From NCBI GenBank assembly GCA_965214945.1, contig OZ244029.1:434001-498000 (forward strand): DNA of 64,000 bases, written 5' to 3'. This document shows positions 16,522 through 27,925 of this stretch, one piece after another (position 1 is the stretch's first letter; each line of letters starts with the position of its first letter). Origin of the DNA: JAAXHB01 sp965214945. GTDB lineage: Bacteria; Actinomycetota; Acidimicrobiia; Acidimicrobiales; Aldehydirespiratoraceae. The position numbers and the translations under genes are program-made. A model generated the notes under the pieces. The model was given only the letters and a program-made list of their open reading frames with translations. It ran no database searches and was not told the DNA's origin.

Positions 16522-17157
16522 ATGTCGATGACGGTGACGACAACGCGTACAGAGGCAGTGACCCGCCAGAGATGGCTCAACGCTGCGACCGTCGGCTGGA
16601 ACAGTGCCGAGGGCATGGTCGCTTTGATTGCCGGCACGGCGGCGGGGTCGGTGAGCCTTATCGGCTTCGGCCTCGACTCGGCGATCGAGGTCTCCGCAGC
16701 GCTGATTCTCACCTGGCGGCTGGCGCAGGAGCGTCGCTCGGGCTGCAAACAGGACGTCGACCGGGTGGCTCAGAAGCTGGTGGCGGTGAGCTTCGGGCTG
16801 CTGGCCGTATACGTAGGCGTGGAATCAGCGCGTGACCTGGTGCTGGCCGACCGCCCCGACTCGACGGTCGTGGGGATCGTGTTGGCGGCGCTGTCGGTGG
16901 TGACCATGCCATTCCTGGCCAGGGCCAAGCGGAGGCTCGCCCCGGTCATAGGGTCTCAGGCCGTCCAGGCGGAGGCCGCCCAGACCATCTTGTGCTCGGC
17001 GATGTCGGGTGCTCTACTGGTGGGGCTGGGCGCGAACGCCGTGCTCGGCTGGTGGTGGGCCGACCCGCTCGTGGGGCTGTTCATAGCCGCGTCCTCCGCT
17101 TACGCCACTGTCTACACGTGGCGCGCCGAATCGCTCGCTGACACCTGCTGCGCCTAG
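16522..17157 (+). CDS. Cation-diffusion-facilitator-like transporter, 211 aa
   Basis: Membrane protein with about five or six hydrophobic segments and the CDF-like pattern GSVSLIGFGLDSAIEVSAAL in the second helix, where the D and the nearby polar residues match the metal site. A second D occurs in WWWADPLVGLFIA near the C-terminus. It lacks the long cytoplasmic domain of classic CDFs, like the short cation transporters often encoded beside redox regulators. I placed the start at ATG 16522 (MSMTVTTT); an in-frame start at 16486 exists. The metal is unknown. Confidence 0.75.
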   Translation: MSMTVTTTRTEAVTRQRWLNAATVGWNSAEGMVALIAGTAAGSVSLIGFGLDSAIEVSAALILTWRLAQERRSGCKQDVDRVAQKLVAVSFGLLAVYVGVESARDLVLADRPDSTVVGIVLAALSVVTMPFLARAKRRLAPVIGSQAVQAEAAQTILCSAMSGALLVGLGANAVLGWWWADPLVGLFIAASSAYATVYTWRAESLADTCCA

Positions 17158-17220
17158 CAGTATTGGACCTGTCTGGATTGGGGCCCGTCTGGCCGCGCCG
17201 GGCAGCGGCCAACGCCGGGG

Positions 17221-17270
17221 CAGCGTGTAAGCCTCTGGCCCATGTCAGCGTGTAAGCCTCTGGCCCATGT
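17221..17270. repeat. 25-bp perfect tandem duplication
   Basis: Two identical 25-bp units at 17221-17245 and 17246-17270, in the spacer between the CDF-like gene and the HNH gene. Confidence 0.9.
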
Positions 17271-17450
17271 GAGGTCCTCGCCTCCTGTACCCCTGCGGCT
17301 CCTACTCCTACCCCTGCGGCTTCCTGCCCTGCGGCTTCCTGCCGTCGAGGTGACGTGTGTCGGCAAGCAAGCCACAGTTCGCTATCCGGCGGCGCGAGGA
17401 TTGTGGCTTCCTGCCCTGCGGCTTCCTGATGCCGAGGCGGCCGCGGCGGC

Positions 17451-17787
17451 TGCCTGTTCCTGTGTCGTGCTTTCTACGTCCCTTCCGCCTTCGTCTCGCG
17501 CCGGAGATCTGTTTCCTCGCGGCTGCCTGTTCCTGTGTCGTGCTTTCTACGTCCCTTCCGCCTTCGTCTCGCGCCGGAGATCTGTTTCCTCGCGGCTGCC
17601 TGTTCCTGTGTCGTGCTTTCTACGTCCCTTCCGCCTTCGTCTCGCGCCGGAGATCTGTTTCCTCGCGGCTGCCTGTTCCTGTGTCGTGCTTTCTACGTCC
17701 CTTCCGCCTTCGTCTCGCGCCGGAGATCTGTTTCCTCGCGGCTGCCTGTTCCTGTGTCGTGCTTTCTACGTCCCTTCCGCCTTCGCT
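17451..17787. repeat. Perfect 73-bp tandem array, 4.6 copies
   Basis: Head-to-tail copies begin at 17451, 17524, 17597, 17670 and 17743; the last is cut after about 45 bp. The copies I compared are identical. Because 73 is not a multiple of three, all three plus-strand frames read the same peptides in rotation and stay open, which produces long spurious frames. No cas gene is near, and the whole 73-bp unit is repeated, so it is a minisatellite and not a CRISPR array. Its period equals the offset seen in the scattered repeat pairs. Pyrimidine-rich imperfect repeats precede it (17275-17440). Confidence 0.97.
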
Positions 17788-17896
17788 ACGAGACTGGGCA
17801 TAATCTCCGATAGCCATTGAAGCTTGTTCAGACTTTATAAGGGATTTCAGGGTTTTCAAACTAGTATTGTCACACCCTGTCCGTAGTATATGAGTC

Positions 17897-19444
17897 ATGA
17901 AACGAACACTCGTTTGCTTTGATGGCTACGACACCGATGTGCTGGAGGAGCCCGACCGGGCTGCGTTAGGCGCTTTTGAGACGGCCGCTTTGCTGGGTGA
18001 CGTGCGGAGTGGAGGCGAGCGGGCGGGTGACTGGTCGGTTGCTCGTCGGCTTATAACGCAGACGCGCCGAGCGCTGAAGTCGATGTCACTGAGGGACTCA
18101 GACGAGGCCGAGCTGGCCGACGTGATTGCCGAAACCGGCCGGCTTAGAGCCCTGTGCGATGCGGTCACCGTTCGCGCGGTGGGTGCTCTGGAGTCTCGTC
18201 GCAGGGGCTCGGCCCGCAACGCCCTGGTATCTGGAGCGAAGCTGTCAGGTCGGTGCGCTGCGCGTGTCTCCAAGGCCGCCGACCAGCTCAAGGAGATGCC
18301 GAACACCGCCAAGCGCCTTCAGTCTGGCAAGTTGACGCTCGACAACCTCTTCGCGCTCGGCGCTGCGGCGCAGCAATGCGGTGCCTCAACGGTGGATTCG
18401 TCGGATGACCTGTTGGATAGGGCCGCCGAGCACGACGAGGGAACATTCCGTCGTGCTGCCCGTGAGTTCGCGCACCGTCATGATCCTTACAACGGCAGGG
18501 ATCTCTTAGAGCGCCAGCGGCGGTCGCGCCGCGGTCGGTTGTTCATCGGCCACAACAGAATGGGAGTGATCCAGGGCGAGATCGACCCAGCGAGCTTCGC
18601 TCTTCTGCAAAAGGCTGTAGACGCTCACTGCGAGAGTTTGTGGCGTGCAGACGGCGGCCGAGATGGCACGCCCGAACAAGTCCGCGACAACCGCCAGCGC
18701 GTGATCGACAGCATCTTCGAGCTGTGCACCGCTCGGGATGCTCTCACCCATGAGCCGCTCCCCGCATCGCGCTCATGCGGGAAGACGGGGCGCCCTGCGC
18801 CGGAGCAGGTCTACATCGTGGGGATCGGAGCAGTCGACGGCACGGACCCTGGCGGCATGTGCGAGATAATGGATGGAGGGCCCGTGTCGCCGTCTGTGCT
18901 TGACAGCCTCTCGCCTGATGCCCGCATTGCCGGGGCCCTCTTCGGGGGTGACGGTCAGCCGCTGTGGCTGGGGCGCTCCCGTCGCTGCGCCAGCGCCGGT
19001 CAGCACATCGCCGTGGCGATCCGCGACCGAGGCTGCGTGACTTGCGGCGCGCCGATGCATCGCTGCGAGATCCACCACATCCGAGAATGGGATGCCGACA
19101 AGGGCCCGACCGACATCGACAACCTCGCTGCCCTATGTCACAGATGTCACCTGTGGCTGCACAACACCCGCCAGCGGCTCGTGCGCAACGTTGACCGGCA
19201 TGGCGCAGTCCGCTGGAGCACGCGGCAGCGGCAGCGCAAACGCACTGCCCGGCGCAGGACGACCCGTGATGTCACGTCTTTCGGCGGCGGACCAAGTGGA
19301 CGCTCTGGTGGACGGGCCGGCGGCGGGATCTGGGCCGGCGGCGGGATCCGGGGCGGACGATCCGGCGGCGGGGGTTTGGGTGGTGGTAGCGGCCCCGACG
19401 GTAGGCAAGCCCGCGTCGTGACCGCCGCGGACATGCCCGACTAG
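17897..19444 (+). CDS. DUF222 / HNH endonuclease domain protein (13E12-type), 515 aa
   Basis: An N-terminal DUF222 helical domain (about residues 40-330) is followed by an HNH nuclease domain. The zinc-type cysteines C380 and C383 (GCVTCG), the catalytic pair H393/H394 in CEIHHIREWDAD, the Asn of DIDNLAALCHRCH and the final His form a complete HNH motif. Such genes are multicopy in actinobacteria and are often linked to repeats; their role is not known. A Gly/Arg-rich tail of about 60 residues, built of short DNA repeats, follows. It starts at ATG 17897, about 110 bp after the 73-bp array, with an AT-rich stretch (17815-17895) that probably holds the promoter. Confidence 0.9.
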   Translation: MKRTLVCFDGYDTDVLEEPDRAALGAFETAALLGDVRSGGERAGDWSVARRLITQTRRALKSMSLRDSDEAELADVIAETGRLRALCDAVTVRAVGALESRRRGSARNALVSGAKLSGRCAARVSKAADQLKEMPNTAKRLQSGKLTLDNLFALGAAAQQCGASTVDSSDDLLDRAAEHDEGTFRRAAREFAHRHDPYNGRDLLERQRRSRRGRLFIGHNRMGVIQGEIDPASFALLQKAVDAHCESLWRADGGRDGTPEQVRDNRQRVIDSIFELCTARDALTHEPLPASRSCGKTGRPAPEQVYIVGIGAVDGTDPGGMCEIMDGGPVSPSVLDSLSPDARIAGALFGGDGQPLWLGRSRRCASAGQHIAVAIRDRGCVTCGAPMHRCEIHHIREWDADKGPTDIDNLAALCHRCHLWLHNTRQRLVRNVDRHGAVRWSTRQRQRKRTARRRTTRDVTSFGGGPSGRSGGRAGGGIWAGGGIRGGRSGGGGLGGGSGPDGRQARVVTAADMPD

Positions 19445-20278
19445 GCAGTGGGCCCGTTGGTGTCGGACGATCTGGTTGCGGCGTCCTGCCACGGGCGTGG
19501 CAGCACCGTCGGCGCGTACGGCAGGCTCGTTGGTGTCGGACGATCTGGGTGCGGCGGCTTGGGGCTTGTCTGGTGGCTGTGGTCGGGTGGCTGTGGTCGG
19601 GTGGCTGTGGTCGGGTGGCTGCTGTCTGGTGGCTGCTGTCGGGTGGCTGTGGTCGGGTGGCTGTGGTCGGGTGGCTGTGGTCGGGTGGCTGTGGTCGGGT
19701 GGCGGCTGTCAGTCGGGAGCGAGCGGGGTATACCTAGCTGTGTGCGATCCGGCTCGCGACCGTCAGACTCTGTTGGCACTGCGTCAGACCCTGTTGGCGC
19801 GGCAGACCCTGTTGCCTCTGCGTCAGGCTCCGCCGCTTCTGCGGTGGACCCTGTTGGCACTGCAGCCACCGCGCCCGGAGTGACACGACCGGCGGCGTCG
19901 CTGATGGAGTGTCTCCGCTGGAGAATGTTCGTCGCGGTATCGCTCCTGTTGCGCGGACTTGGGCGGCCGGCGGGGTCGTGGTCAGGGGCGTCTCCGCTGG
20001 AGACTTTTTGCTTGGGGCCCTTCCGGCTGGCAGAGTCTCAGCTAGCGGCGTCTCGTTCGGGGTCTTCTCGGATGCGGTTATCTCGGTCACTGGAGTCCCA
20101 GCTTGCGGGACTTCAGTCGGGATCTTCTCAGCCTCACTATCGCAGGTGGCTGCCACGTCGCAGACGTCCCCAGCTAGCGGCGTCTCGGTCGGGGTCTTCT
20201 CAGCTGTTGGAGTCTCAGTCGGCAAGCTCTCAGCTATCGGGGTTTCGGCTCGGGCGGCTCGGGCCTTCTCGGCTGGGG
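19445..20278. repeat. Repeat-rich region without a credible gene
   Basis: Holds a direct-repeat pair (31 bp at 19453 and 19526, offset 73, 2 mismatches). About nine copies of a 15-bp unit built on ggtggctgtggtcgg follow at about 19571-19710, then diverged repeats at 19750-19880 and 20030-20270 containing variants of gtcggtgtcttctc-like words. Long frames are open on both strands, but they encode only periodic Gly/Val/Ser or Pro/Thr/Glu peptides and I cannot support any as a gene. Confidence 0.75.
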
Positions 20279-20743
20279 TTGCTGCGACTGTCGGCATCTC
20301 GGAACGCGGCTATCGCGGCCGCTGGCGAGCGACCCGCGGCTGCCGGCACCGCCGATGCGGGCACGGCGAGCAAGTCAGCCCCAACCGAGACAGCCCCAAC
20401 CAAGTCCCCGCCAACCGAGACAGCCCCAACCAAGTCCCCGCCAACCGAGACAGCCCCGTCGGAGCGTGTCTTCAGCCTCTCAATCGTCGTCTCGGCCGTG
20501 CGCTGCACACTTGCTTATGTGGTCTTGCCGTGGGTTCTGCCGGCGGCGGGTCTGGCCAGCGGGATCGGCAGCGGCCTCGGACTGGCCATAGGCACCGTGG
20601 CGATCGTGTTCAACGTCATCAGCATCCGGCGTTTCTGGTCGGTCGGACACCGCTTCAAATGGCCGATAACCGCGCTGAACAGCGGGATGATCGTCTTGCT
20701 GGTGATAATGGCCGTTGTCGACTTGTCAGCGCTACTGGGCTGA
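20279..20743 (+). CDS. Small hydrophobic membrane protein
   Basis: The last 90 codons before the stop at 20743 look real: VRCTLAYVVLPWVLPAAGL, then LGLAIGTVAIVFNVISIRRFW, a basic loop, and LNSGMIVLLVIMAVVDL, that is, three transmembrane segments. I know no name for the family. The start is unclear: the only in-frame start near is TTG 20279, which would add an Ala-rich stretch and a PTETAPTKSP repeat. GTG 20498 would leave only 81 residues. The preceding frame is low-complexity repeat and probably not translated. Confidence 0.55.
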   Translation: MLRLSASRNAAIAAAGERPAAAGTADAGTASKSAPTETAPTKSPPTETAPTKSPPTETAPSERVFSLSIVVSAVRCTLAYVVLPWVLPAAGLASGIGSGLGLAIGTVAIVFNVISIRRFWSVGHRFKWPITALNSGMIVLLVIMAVVDLSALLG

Positions 20744-20760
20744 CACTGCTGGGTTGACGG

Positions 20761-20869
20761 GGCTGAGCTGATGTTCGAGATTGGTCGCTGTTCCATTCTG
20801 GCCAAATGGTCGGATGCTCGGATCGCGTTGCAGGCTGAGCTGATGTTCGAGGTGGGTCGCTGTTCCATT
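20761..20869. repeat. Direct-repeat pair, offset 72 bp
   Basis: A 37-bp segment at 20761 recurs at 20833 with 2 mismatches; the spacer is 35 bp. It lies in the 199-bp leader of the mutase gene. Confidence 0.9.
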
Positions 20870-20942
20870 GGAAGCTTGTGCCATCGGTCCGCTCCTGAGA
20901 TGACGCGGCTTATCTGAGGTTCACGGTCTGGCGTATGAGTCG

Positions 20943-23426
<2,484 letters not shown>

Positions 23427-23697
23427 CAGCCCACAAAGTCAACGTGCTGGCCGGCGTCTGAAGGCCCGACGGTGGTTGTGGTCCTAATAGAGCCCGACGG
23501 TAGTTATGGCCCCAGTAGAGGCCGTCAACTGGCAGCAACTGCCGCTTCAACTGCCGCGTCGCCGGCTTCGAGGACGAGTTCGCCGACGATAGGCGCGCCC
23601 CAATAGAATCTGTCACCTGGCAGTACTTGCCGCAGTACTTGCCAATCTCTTGTTGATCTGGTCAAGGAGTTCAAGTCAAGAGTTCAGGCAAAAGAGT
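23427..23697. other. Intergenic region between convergent mutB and meaB, with diverged repeats
   Basis: Contains a diverged repeat of about 36 bp at 23509 and 23597 (offset 88), and a tandem unit of about 28 bp at about 23465-23520. Short aagagttcaggtcaa-like words are repeated close to the meaB stop. No gene was recognised and no clear terminator hairpin was seen. Confidence 0.6.
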
Positions 23698-24756
23698 TCA
23701 GGTCAAGGAGCTCAGGTTCAGGAGTTCGGTGACAGCGGCCTCGGGCGTCGTCTCGCCTCTGGCAACGGCGGCTTCCAACTCCCGTCGTCGTGCGGACGCT
23801 TGGGAACGGGATTCGAAGCGTTCTAACAGTCGCTGTTGAAGCAACTCCCGCATCGCAGCCTTCCTTCCCCGGGAGCGGCGACGGGACAGTTCACCGGAGC
23901 TGTCCAGGGCTTCGCGGTGTCGGACGATGCTGTCCCACAGCTCGTCGATGCCGACTTCGGACAGGGCTGAAACGACCACCACTGGCGTCTTCCAACCGGC
24001 GTCGGCCGGCTGGAGCAGGGGCAGGACCCGCCTGATCTCGGCCGCGGCGAGGCGCGCAGCATGCTCGCGGTCGCCGTCGGCTTTGTTGACCGCGATCACA
24101 TCGGCCAACTCCAACACACCCCGCTTAACGATCTGCAGGTCGTCACCCGCGCCCGACAGAGTCAGCACGCAGAAGCAGTCGACCATGGCTTGCACCGCCG
24201 CCTCGGACTGGCCGACCCCCACAGTTTCAACTAGCACCACGTCGTAACCGGCAGCTTCCAGCACCGTCATGGCCTGGCGGGTGGTGCGGGTCACGCCGCC
24301 CAGCGTTCCCGATGAAGGTGACGCCCGTACGAAGGCGCGGTCGTCGTTGGCCAGCCGGTTCATGCGGGTCTTGTCGCCCAGGATGGAACCACCGCTGCGG
24401 GGGCTGGTCGGGTCGACGGCCAGAACGCCGACTCGGTGGCCTTTGCCGGTCAGTTTTGTGCCCAAAGCGTCGATGAGTGTCGACTTGCCCGCTCCGGGCA
24501 CGCCGGTGAGCGCCACACGGTGCGCCCGGCCGGAGTGCGGAGCGAGCCGGCCCGACAGGCCTTCCGCAACGCGCCGGCTGGCTGGCTGCGACGATTCCAC
24601 AAGAGTGAGGGCCCGGCCCAGCGCGGCCCGGTCGCCCGCCAGAACTCCGGCCACCAGTTCCTCGGCTTGGATCTCCCCTGTGTGGATCTCCCCTGTGTGG
24701 GTTCCCTCGGCGTCTGTGTGGACCTCCTCGGCGTCGGTACCTGGCATGCCCTCCAC
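23698..24756 (-). CDS. meaB: MeaB/ArgK-type G-protein chaperone of methylmalonyl-CoA mutase
   Basis: GTPase that guards and reloads B12 in methylmalonyl-CoA mutase. Walker A GVPGAGKST, then VDPTSPRSGGSILGDKTRM, the switch ETVGVGQSE and the guanine-specificity NKAD are all present, with a C-terminal dimerisation helix. The first 20 or so residues (HTGEIHTGEIQAEE) come from a 15-bp tandem repeat. The start is GTG 24756 or ATG 24747. It is encoded opposite to mutB, with 271 bp between the stops, instead of downstream in the same operon as is common. Confidence 0.95.
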   Translation of the reverse strand: MEGMPGTDAEEVHTDAEGTHTGEIHTGEIQAEELVAGVLAGDRAALGRALTLVESSQPASRRVAEGLSGRLAPHSGRAHRVALTGVPGAGKSTLIDALGTKLTGKGHRVGVLAVDPTSPRSGGSILGDKTRMNRLANDDRAFVRASPSSGTLGGVTRTTRQAMTVLEAAGYDVVLVETVGVGQSEAAVQAMVDCFCVLTLSGAGDDLQIVKRGVLELADVIAVNKADGDREHAARLAAAEIRRVLPLLQPADAGWKTPVVVVSALSEVGIDELWDSIVRHREALDSSGELSRRRSRGRKAAMRELLQQRLLERFESRSQASARRRELEAAVARGETTPEAAVTELLNLSSLT

Positions 24757-24760
24757 GCCC

Positions 24761-24958
24761 GTGAACTTACTGCCCGTGTGGAAGTCACCGTTTGGGGATG
24801 TCGAGCGGCCCGTCGATCACGGCTAGGGCGAGTGAACTTACTGCCCGTGTGGACGTCGGTCCCGTGTGGACGTCGGTGTGAAGCTCGAAGCTCTCATAGG
24901 CCGCACCCTCGCCCATGACACGTGTGGACGTCGGTCCCGTGTGGACGTCGGTGTGAAG
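24761..24958. repeat. Two linked direct-repeat pairs, offsets 71 and 75 bp
   Basis: A segment of about 26 bp at 24761 recurs at 24832 (offset 71). Overlapping the second copy, a 38-bp segment at 24846 recurs exactly at 24921 (offset 75, spacer 37 bp). It is located upstream of meaB, in the gap between meaB and the Crp-family gene, which contains nothing else recognisable. Confidence 0.9.
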
Positions 24959-25052
24959 GGCGATACCCGATTGCCTTAGCGCCCGTGGGCACGCGTCGTC
25001 GGGTTAGCCGTAGCTGTCAGGCGCGGATTGGCAGGCTAGGCGGATCGGCAGG

Positions 25053-25805
25053 CTAAAGAGCGCGGATCGTGAGATGCTCGCGGTCGGTGATCGTGTAGTG
25101 CCTCTTGTGCTGGGTGATCCAGCCGAGCTTGACGAACGTGGAGATTGCCTTGTTCACCCGCTCGCGACTGGCCCCCACCATGGCGGCCAGCTCCTCTTGC
25201 GTGACAGGCAGATCGAACTCCTCAGCGCCGTCGGCCATTTCGAGCAGCCTCTTAGCAGTGCGGCCCATCACATCCAAGAACACCGCGTCCGAAAGCGCTT
25301 GATCCATTGATCGGAGGCGTCGCCCGAGCAAGCGCACCGCGTTCCACAAAGCGTTCGGGTTGTTCTCGTAGATGGCCCGCAGCGGGGCGTAGGGCACGGC
25401 CAGAACGGTGGTGTCCTCCAGGGTTCGGGCCTGCGCGGAGCGGTCGAAGCCGTCTAGGAAGCCGAGTTCACCGAACAGGTCGCCTGGTCTCATCAGCGCG
25501 AGAAGCGATTCCCGCCCGTCCGTCGAAGAGCGGGCAGACGGATGGGCGGACGTGTTGGAGATCGCCACCAGGCCCGAGATCACCACGAACAGCTCGTCAG
25601 GAGCGTCGCCCTCGTTGAACAACACGAAGTTGCGACGCAGGCTGCGCACCGCCCCGGCGCTGGCGATCAGGTCGAGTTCGTCGTCGGCGAGGTCGGTGAA
25701 CAGCAGCGTCGACCGCAGCAGCGGCCTGAGCGCGGTGCTGTTCGGGGTGGTGTCAGACCTCACGGCAGCCCACACTTCGGGTGCGGCCTCGAACGTGGCC
25801 CGCAA
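25053..25805 (-). CDS. Crp/Fnr-family transcription regulator, about 230-250 aa
   Basis: The N-terminal cyclic-nucleotide-binding-type beta barrel (about residues 30-150; LFTDLADDELDLIAS, then RPGDLFGELGFLDG) is followed by a C-terminal winged helix-turn-helix (LPVTQEELAAMVGASRERVNKAI). No cysteine cluster is present, so not an Fnr iron-sulfur sensor. The listed start is a TTG at 25805 without a ribosome binding site. The region 25741-25847 holds a repeat pair with offset 71 bp, which is not a multiple of three, so the true start is probably downstream, such as a GTG within the VWAAVRSD segment. It is divergent from ispDF. Confidence 0.88.
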   Translation of the reverse strand: MRATFEAAPEVWAAVRSDTTPNSTALRPLLRSTLLFTDLADDELDLIASAGAVRSLRRNFVLFNEGDAPDELFVVISGLVAISNTSAHPSARSSTDGRESLLALMRPGDLFGELGFLDGFDRSAQARTLEDTTVLAVPYAPLRAIYENNPNALWNAVRLLGRRLRSMDQALSDAVFLDVMGRTAKRLLEMADGAEEFDLPVTQEELAAMVGASRERVNKAISTFVKLGWITQHKRHYTITDREHLTIRAL

Positions 25806-25847
25806 GGCGAGTTCGGGGTGGTGTCAGACCTCACGGCGGCCCACACT
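25741..25847. repeat. Direct-repeat pair, offset 71 bp
   Basis: A 36-bp segment at 25741 recurs at 25812 with 1 mismatch; the spacer is 35 bp. It spans the presumed 5' end and leader of the Crp-family gene. Confidence 0.9.
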
Positions 25848-25924
25848 AGTGAGATGGGAGATTTGGTGTTCCCGGTAAGCGCGCCTGATCCGTCGGCTGG
25901 TGCCGGTGCTGCTCGTGTCGAGCC

Positions 25925-26029
25925 CTACCTGCTGTCGGTCTCGGGCGCATGGGTAGGCAGCTTGTGCCTGTGAGCAGCACGCAGAGCGTCGCCAGCTACG
26001 TACCGGCGGTCTCGGGCGCACGGGTCAGC
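25925..26029. repeat. Diverged direct-repeat pair, offset 71 bp
   Basis: A segment of about 34 bp at 25925 recurs at 25996 with about 7 mismatches. It overlaps the annotated 5' end of ispDF and suggests that part is not translated. Confidence 0.7.
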
Positions 26030-27925
26030 GATGCCTGCGAGGTTGAGAAGGCCGGCGAGGTTGAGAAGGCCGGCAAGGTCAGCGAGGCCGGCGAGGTCAG
26101 CGTATGGGTGATCGTGGTGGCCGCGGGATCGGGAGCGCGGTTCGGTGGCCTCAAACAGTTCAGGGCTCTGGGAGGTCGTCGGGTGATCGACTGGGCCGTG
26201 CAGGGCGCAGCCCGAGCAGCCGAGGGCGTAGTGGTGGTTGTGGCTGCTGACCGCGTCGAGTCCGTCGCTGCGGACGCCCGGTCGGGCCTGCTAACGGGTA
26301 AGCGGTGCTCGGGACGCGCTTGGCATGAACCGGATCCTGAGTCCGAACAACCCCGGGCGGACGGCCCGACGGTGGACGGCCCGACGATACAGGGCCCGAC
26401 GGTGGACGGCCCGACGATACAGGGCCCGACGGTGGACGGCCCGACGATACAGGGCCCGACGGTGGACGCATCTCAGCCGGTGTCGAGGCTTCCGAGGTCT
26501 TCGACTGCGGACGGCCCAGCGGTTGACGGCCCGGCGGCGGACGCCCCTACGGATGGCCCGACGGCCAAGGTGCTAGTGACAGCCGGCGGGACCACGCGGT
26601 CTGCGTCGGTGCGCTGCGGGCTCGCGCTGGTGCCCGACGACGCCGAAGTGGTGCTCGTCCATGATGGTGCTCGGCCTTTGGCCGATTCCGGCGTCTTTAG
26701 GCGGGTGATCGCTGCCGTGCGTGGCGGTGCCGATGCCGTAGTGCCTGTAGTGGGTGTTCATGACACGATGCGTTGGCGTTCAGGAGGCACCGCCGACCGC
26801 AGCGAACTCGCCGCGGTTCAGACGCCTCAGGGCTTCCGCGCCGATGTGCTCCGGGCCGCGCACGCCGGGGGTGCTGATGCGACCGACGACGCCTCCCTCG
26901 CAGAGTCCACCGGCGCCGAAGTAGTTCTCGTGGAGGGCGACCATCGCAATCTCAAGATCACCTCCCCCTACGATCTCGCCATGATGGAAACGCTGTCGCG
27001 AGCCGCGGCGGAGCCGTCGTTGAGCCGTTCTCAGCGTCCTGCGCGTTCTCAAAGGCCACCCTCGTCTCGCCCAAAGAAGCCAAAGAAGCCGGAGACGACG
27101 GAGGCACCGGAGACGACAGAGATGCCGGTCGTGACGGAGGCAAGAGCAATAGAGGCAAGAGCAATAGAGGCAAGAGCAGTGGCGGATGCGTCGGTCGTGG
27201 CCGCCTGTGACCTTCGAGTGGGCCAGGGATTTGATGCGCACCGCTACAGCGACGACCCGACGCGTCCGCTGGTGTTAGGAGGCCAGCGCTTTGATGGCGA
27301 ACGTGGCCTGGACGGTCATTCCGACGCCGACGTGGTGGCCCATGCCTGTATGGAGGCGCTTCTCGCCGCGGCCGGTCTCGACGATATCGGTCAAATGTTC
27401 CCCGACACCGATCCGGGCCTGTGCGGCGCCGACAGCATCAAGCTGCTACACCGAACCGTTGCTGCCGTGCGCTCGGCGGGCTGGAACCCGGTCAACGTCT
27501 CATGCTCGGTGGTGCTTGACTCTCCGAAGATCGCTGCCCGCAAAGCCGAGATGCAGCGATGTCTCAGCGAGGCAGCCGAGGCGCCTGTCACAGTTGCAGG
27601 CCGGCGCACTGAGGGCCTGGGAGCGCTGGGACGGGGCGAAGGCGTGGCAGTTTGGGCTGTGGCCCTGGTGTCGCGGGTGCCGAGGTCTCGGGTGCCAAGC
27701 AAGCAGCATGCGGGCTCTCGGCATTCGGAGTCGCGGCAGGCCCGTTCGCGCCTGGCCGCCACAGACAGCCTAGAAGTGGCCGCGGGGTCGCAGCATTCGG
27801 AGTCGCGGCATGCGGGGTCGCGGCGGGCCCGGGCGCGGGCTGCTGAGTCGCAGGGTTCTGGGTTCCGTTTGCCGCAGAGTTCGTCGCAGGGTTCGGTCTC
27901 CGGGCCGACCGAAGGGCCCTGTTGA
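25949..27925 (+). CDS. ispDF: Bifunctional IspD-IspF enzyme of the MEP isoprenoid pathway, with repeat insertions
   Basis: IspD (CTP:methylerythritol-4-phosphate cytidylyltransferase) is fused to IspF (2C-methyl-D-erythritol-2,4-cyclodiphosphate synthase). IspD shows VAAGSGARFGGLKQF at about 58-71, LVHDGARPL near 236-244 and DDASLAESTG. IspF shows the metal ligands in GQGFDAHRY and GHSDADVVAHA, and FPDTDP. Inside IspD, residues about 118-206 are an insert including three exact 30-bp repeats (26371-26460) encoding alternating VDGPT and IQGPT. A Pro/Lys/Thr linker joins the halves, and a Ser/Arg-rich repeat tail follows IspF. The N-terminal 50 residues are also repeat-derived; GTG 26108 is an alternative start close to the catalytic loop. 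It overlaps rlmB by 4 bp. Confidence 0.93.
   Translation: MGRQLVPVSSTQSVASYVPAVSGARVSDACEVEKAGEVEKAGKVSEAGEVSVWVIVVAAGSGARFGGLKQFRALGGRRVIDWAVQGAARAAEGVVVVVAADRVESVAADARSGLLTGKRCSGRAWHEPDPESEQPRADGPTVDGPTIQGPTVDGPTIQGPTVDGPTIQGPTVDASQPVSRLPRSSTADGPAVDGPAADAPTDGPTAKVLVTAGGTTRSASVRCGLALVPDDAEVVLVHDGARPLADSGVFRRVIAAVRGGADAVVPVVGVHDTMRWRSGGTADRSELAAVQTPQGFRADVLRAAHAGGADATDDASLAESTGAEVVLVEGDHRNLKITSPYDLAMMETLSRAAAEPSLSRSQRPARSQRPPSSRPKKPKKPETTEAPETTEMPVVTEARAIEARAIEARAVADASVVAACDLRVGQGFDAHRYSDDPTRPLVLGGQRFDGERGLDGHSDADVVAHACMEALLAAAGLDDIGQMFPDTDPGLCGADSIKLLHRTVAAVRSAGWNPVNVSCSVVLDSPKIAARKAEMQRCLSEAAEAPVTVAGRRTEGLGALGRGEGVAVWAVALVSRVPRSRVPSKQHAGSRHSESRQARSRLAATDSLEVAAGSQHSESRHAGSRRARARAAESQGSGFRLPQSSSQGSVSGPTEGPC
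26371..26460 (+). repeat. Three exact 30-bp tandem repeats inside the IspD domain
   Basis: Copies at 26371-26400, 26401-26430 and 26431-26460 are identical, with partial copies at both sides. The unit keeps the reading frame (10 codons) and lies between the IspD strand ending near residue 117 and the conserved TAGGTTRSASVRCGL segment. Confidence 0.97.
27711..27822 (+). repeat. Direct-repeat pair, offset 72 bp, in the IspF tail
   Basis: A segment of about 40 bp at 27711 recurs at 27783 with several mismatches. The offset of 24 codons keeps the frame, so the peptide HSESR occurs twice in the C-terminal tail of the IspDF protein. Confidence 0.8.

Noticed and set aside
17451..17787. CRISPR array with 73-bp repeat-spacer period
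   Set aside because: The full 73-bp unit is identical in every copy, with no variable spacer, and no cas gene or leader is present. It is a minisatellite.
17242..17820. Cys/Phe/Arg-rich protein encoded across the 73-bp array
   Set aside because: It exists only because the repeat unit has no stop in any frame; the same peptides rotate through all three frames.
19734..20297. Pro/Thr/Glu-rich protein on the minus strand
   Set aside because: Equally long periodic frames exist on the plus strand over the same repeats, with no start signal or conserved domain for either.
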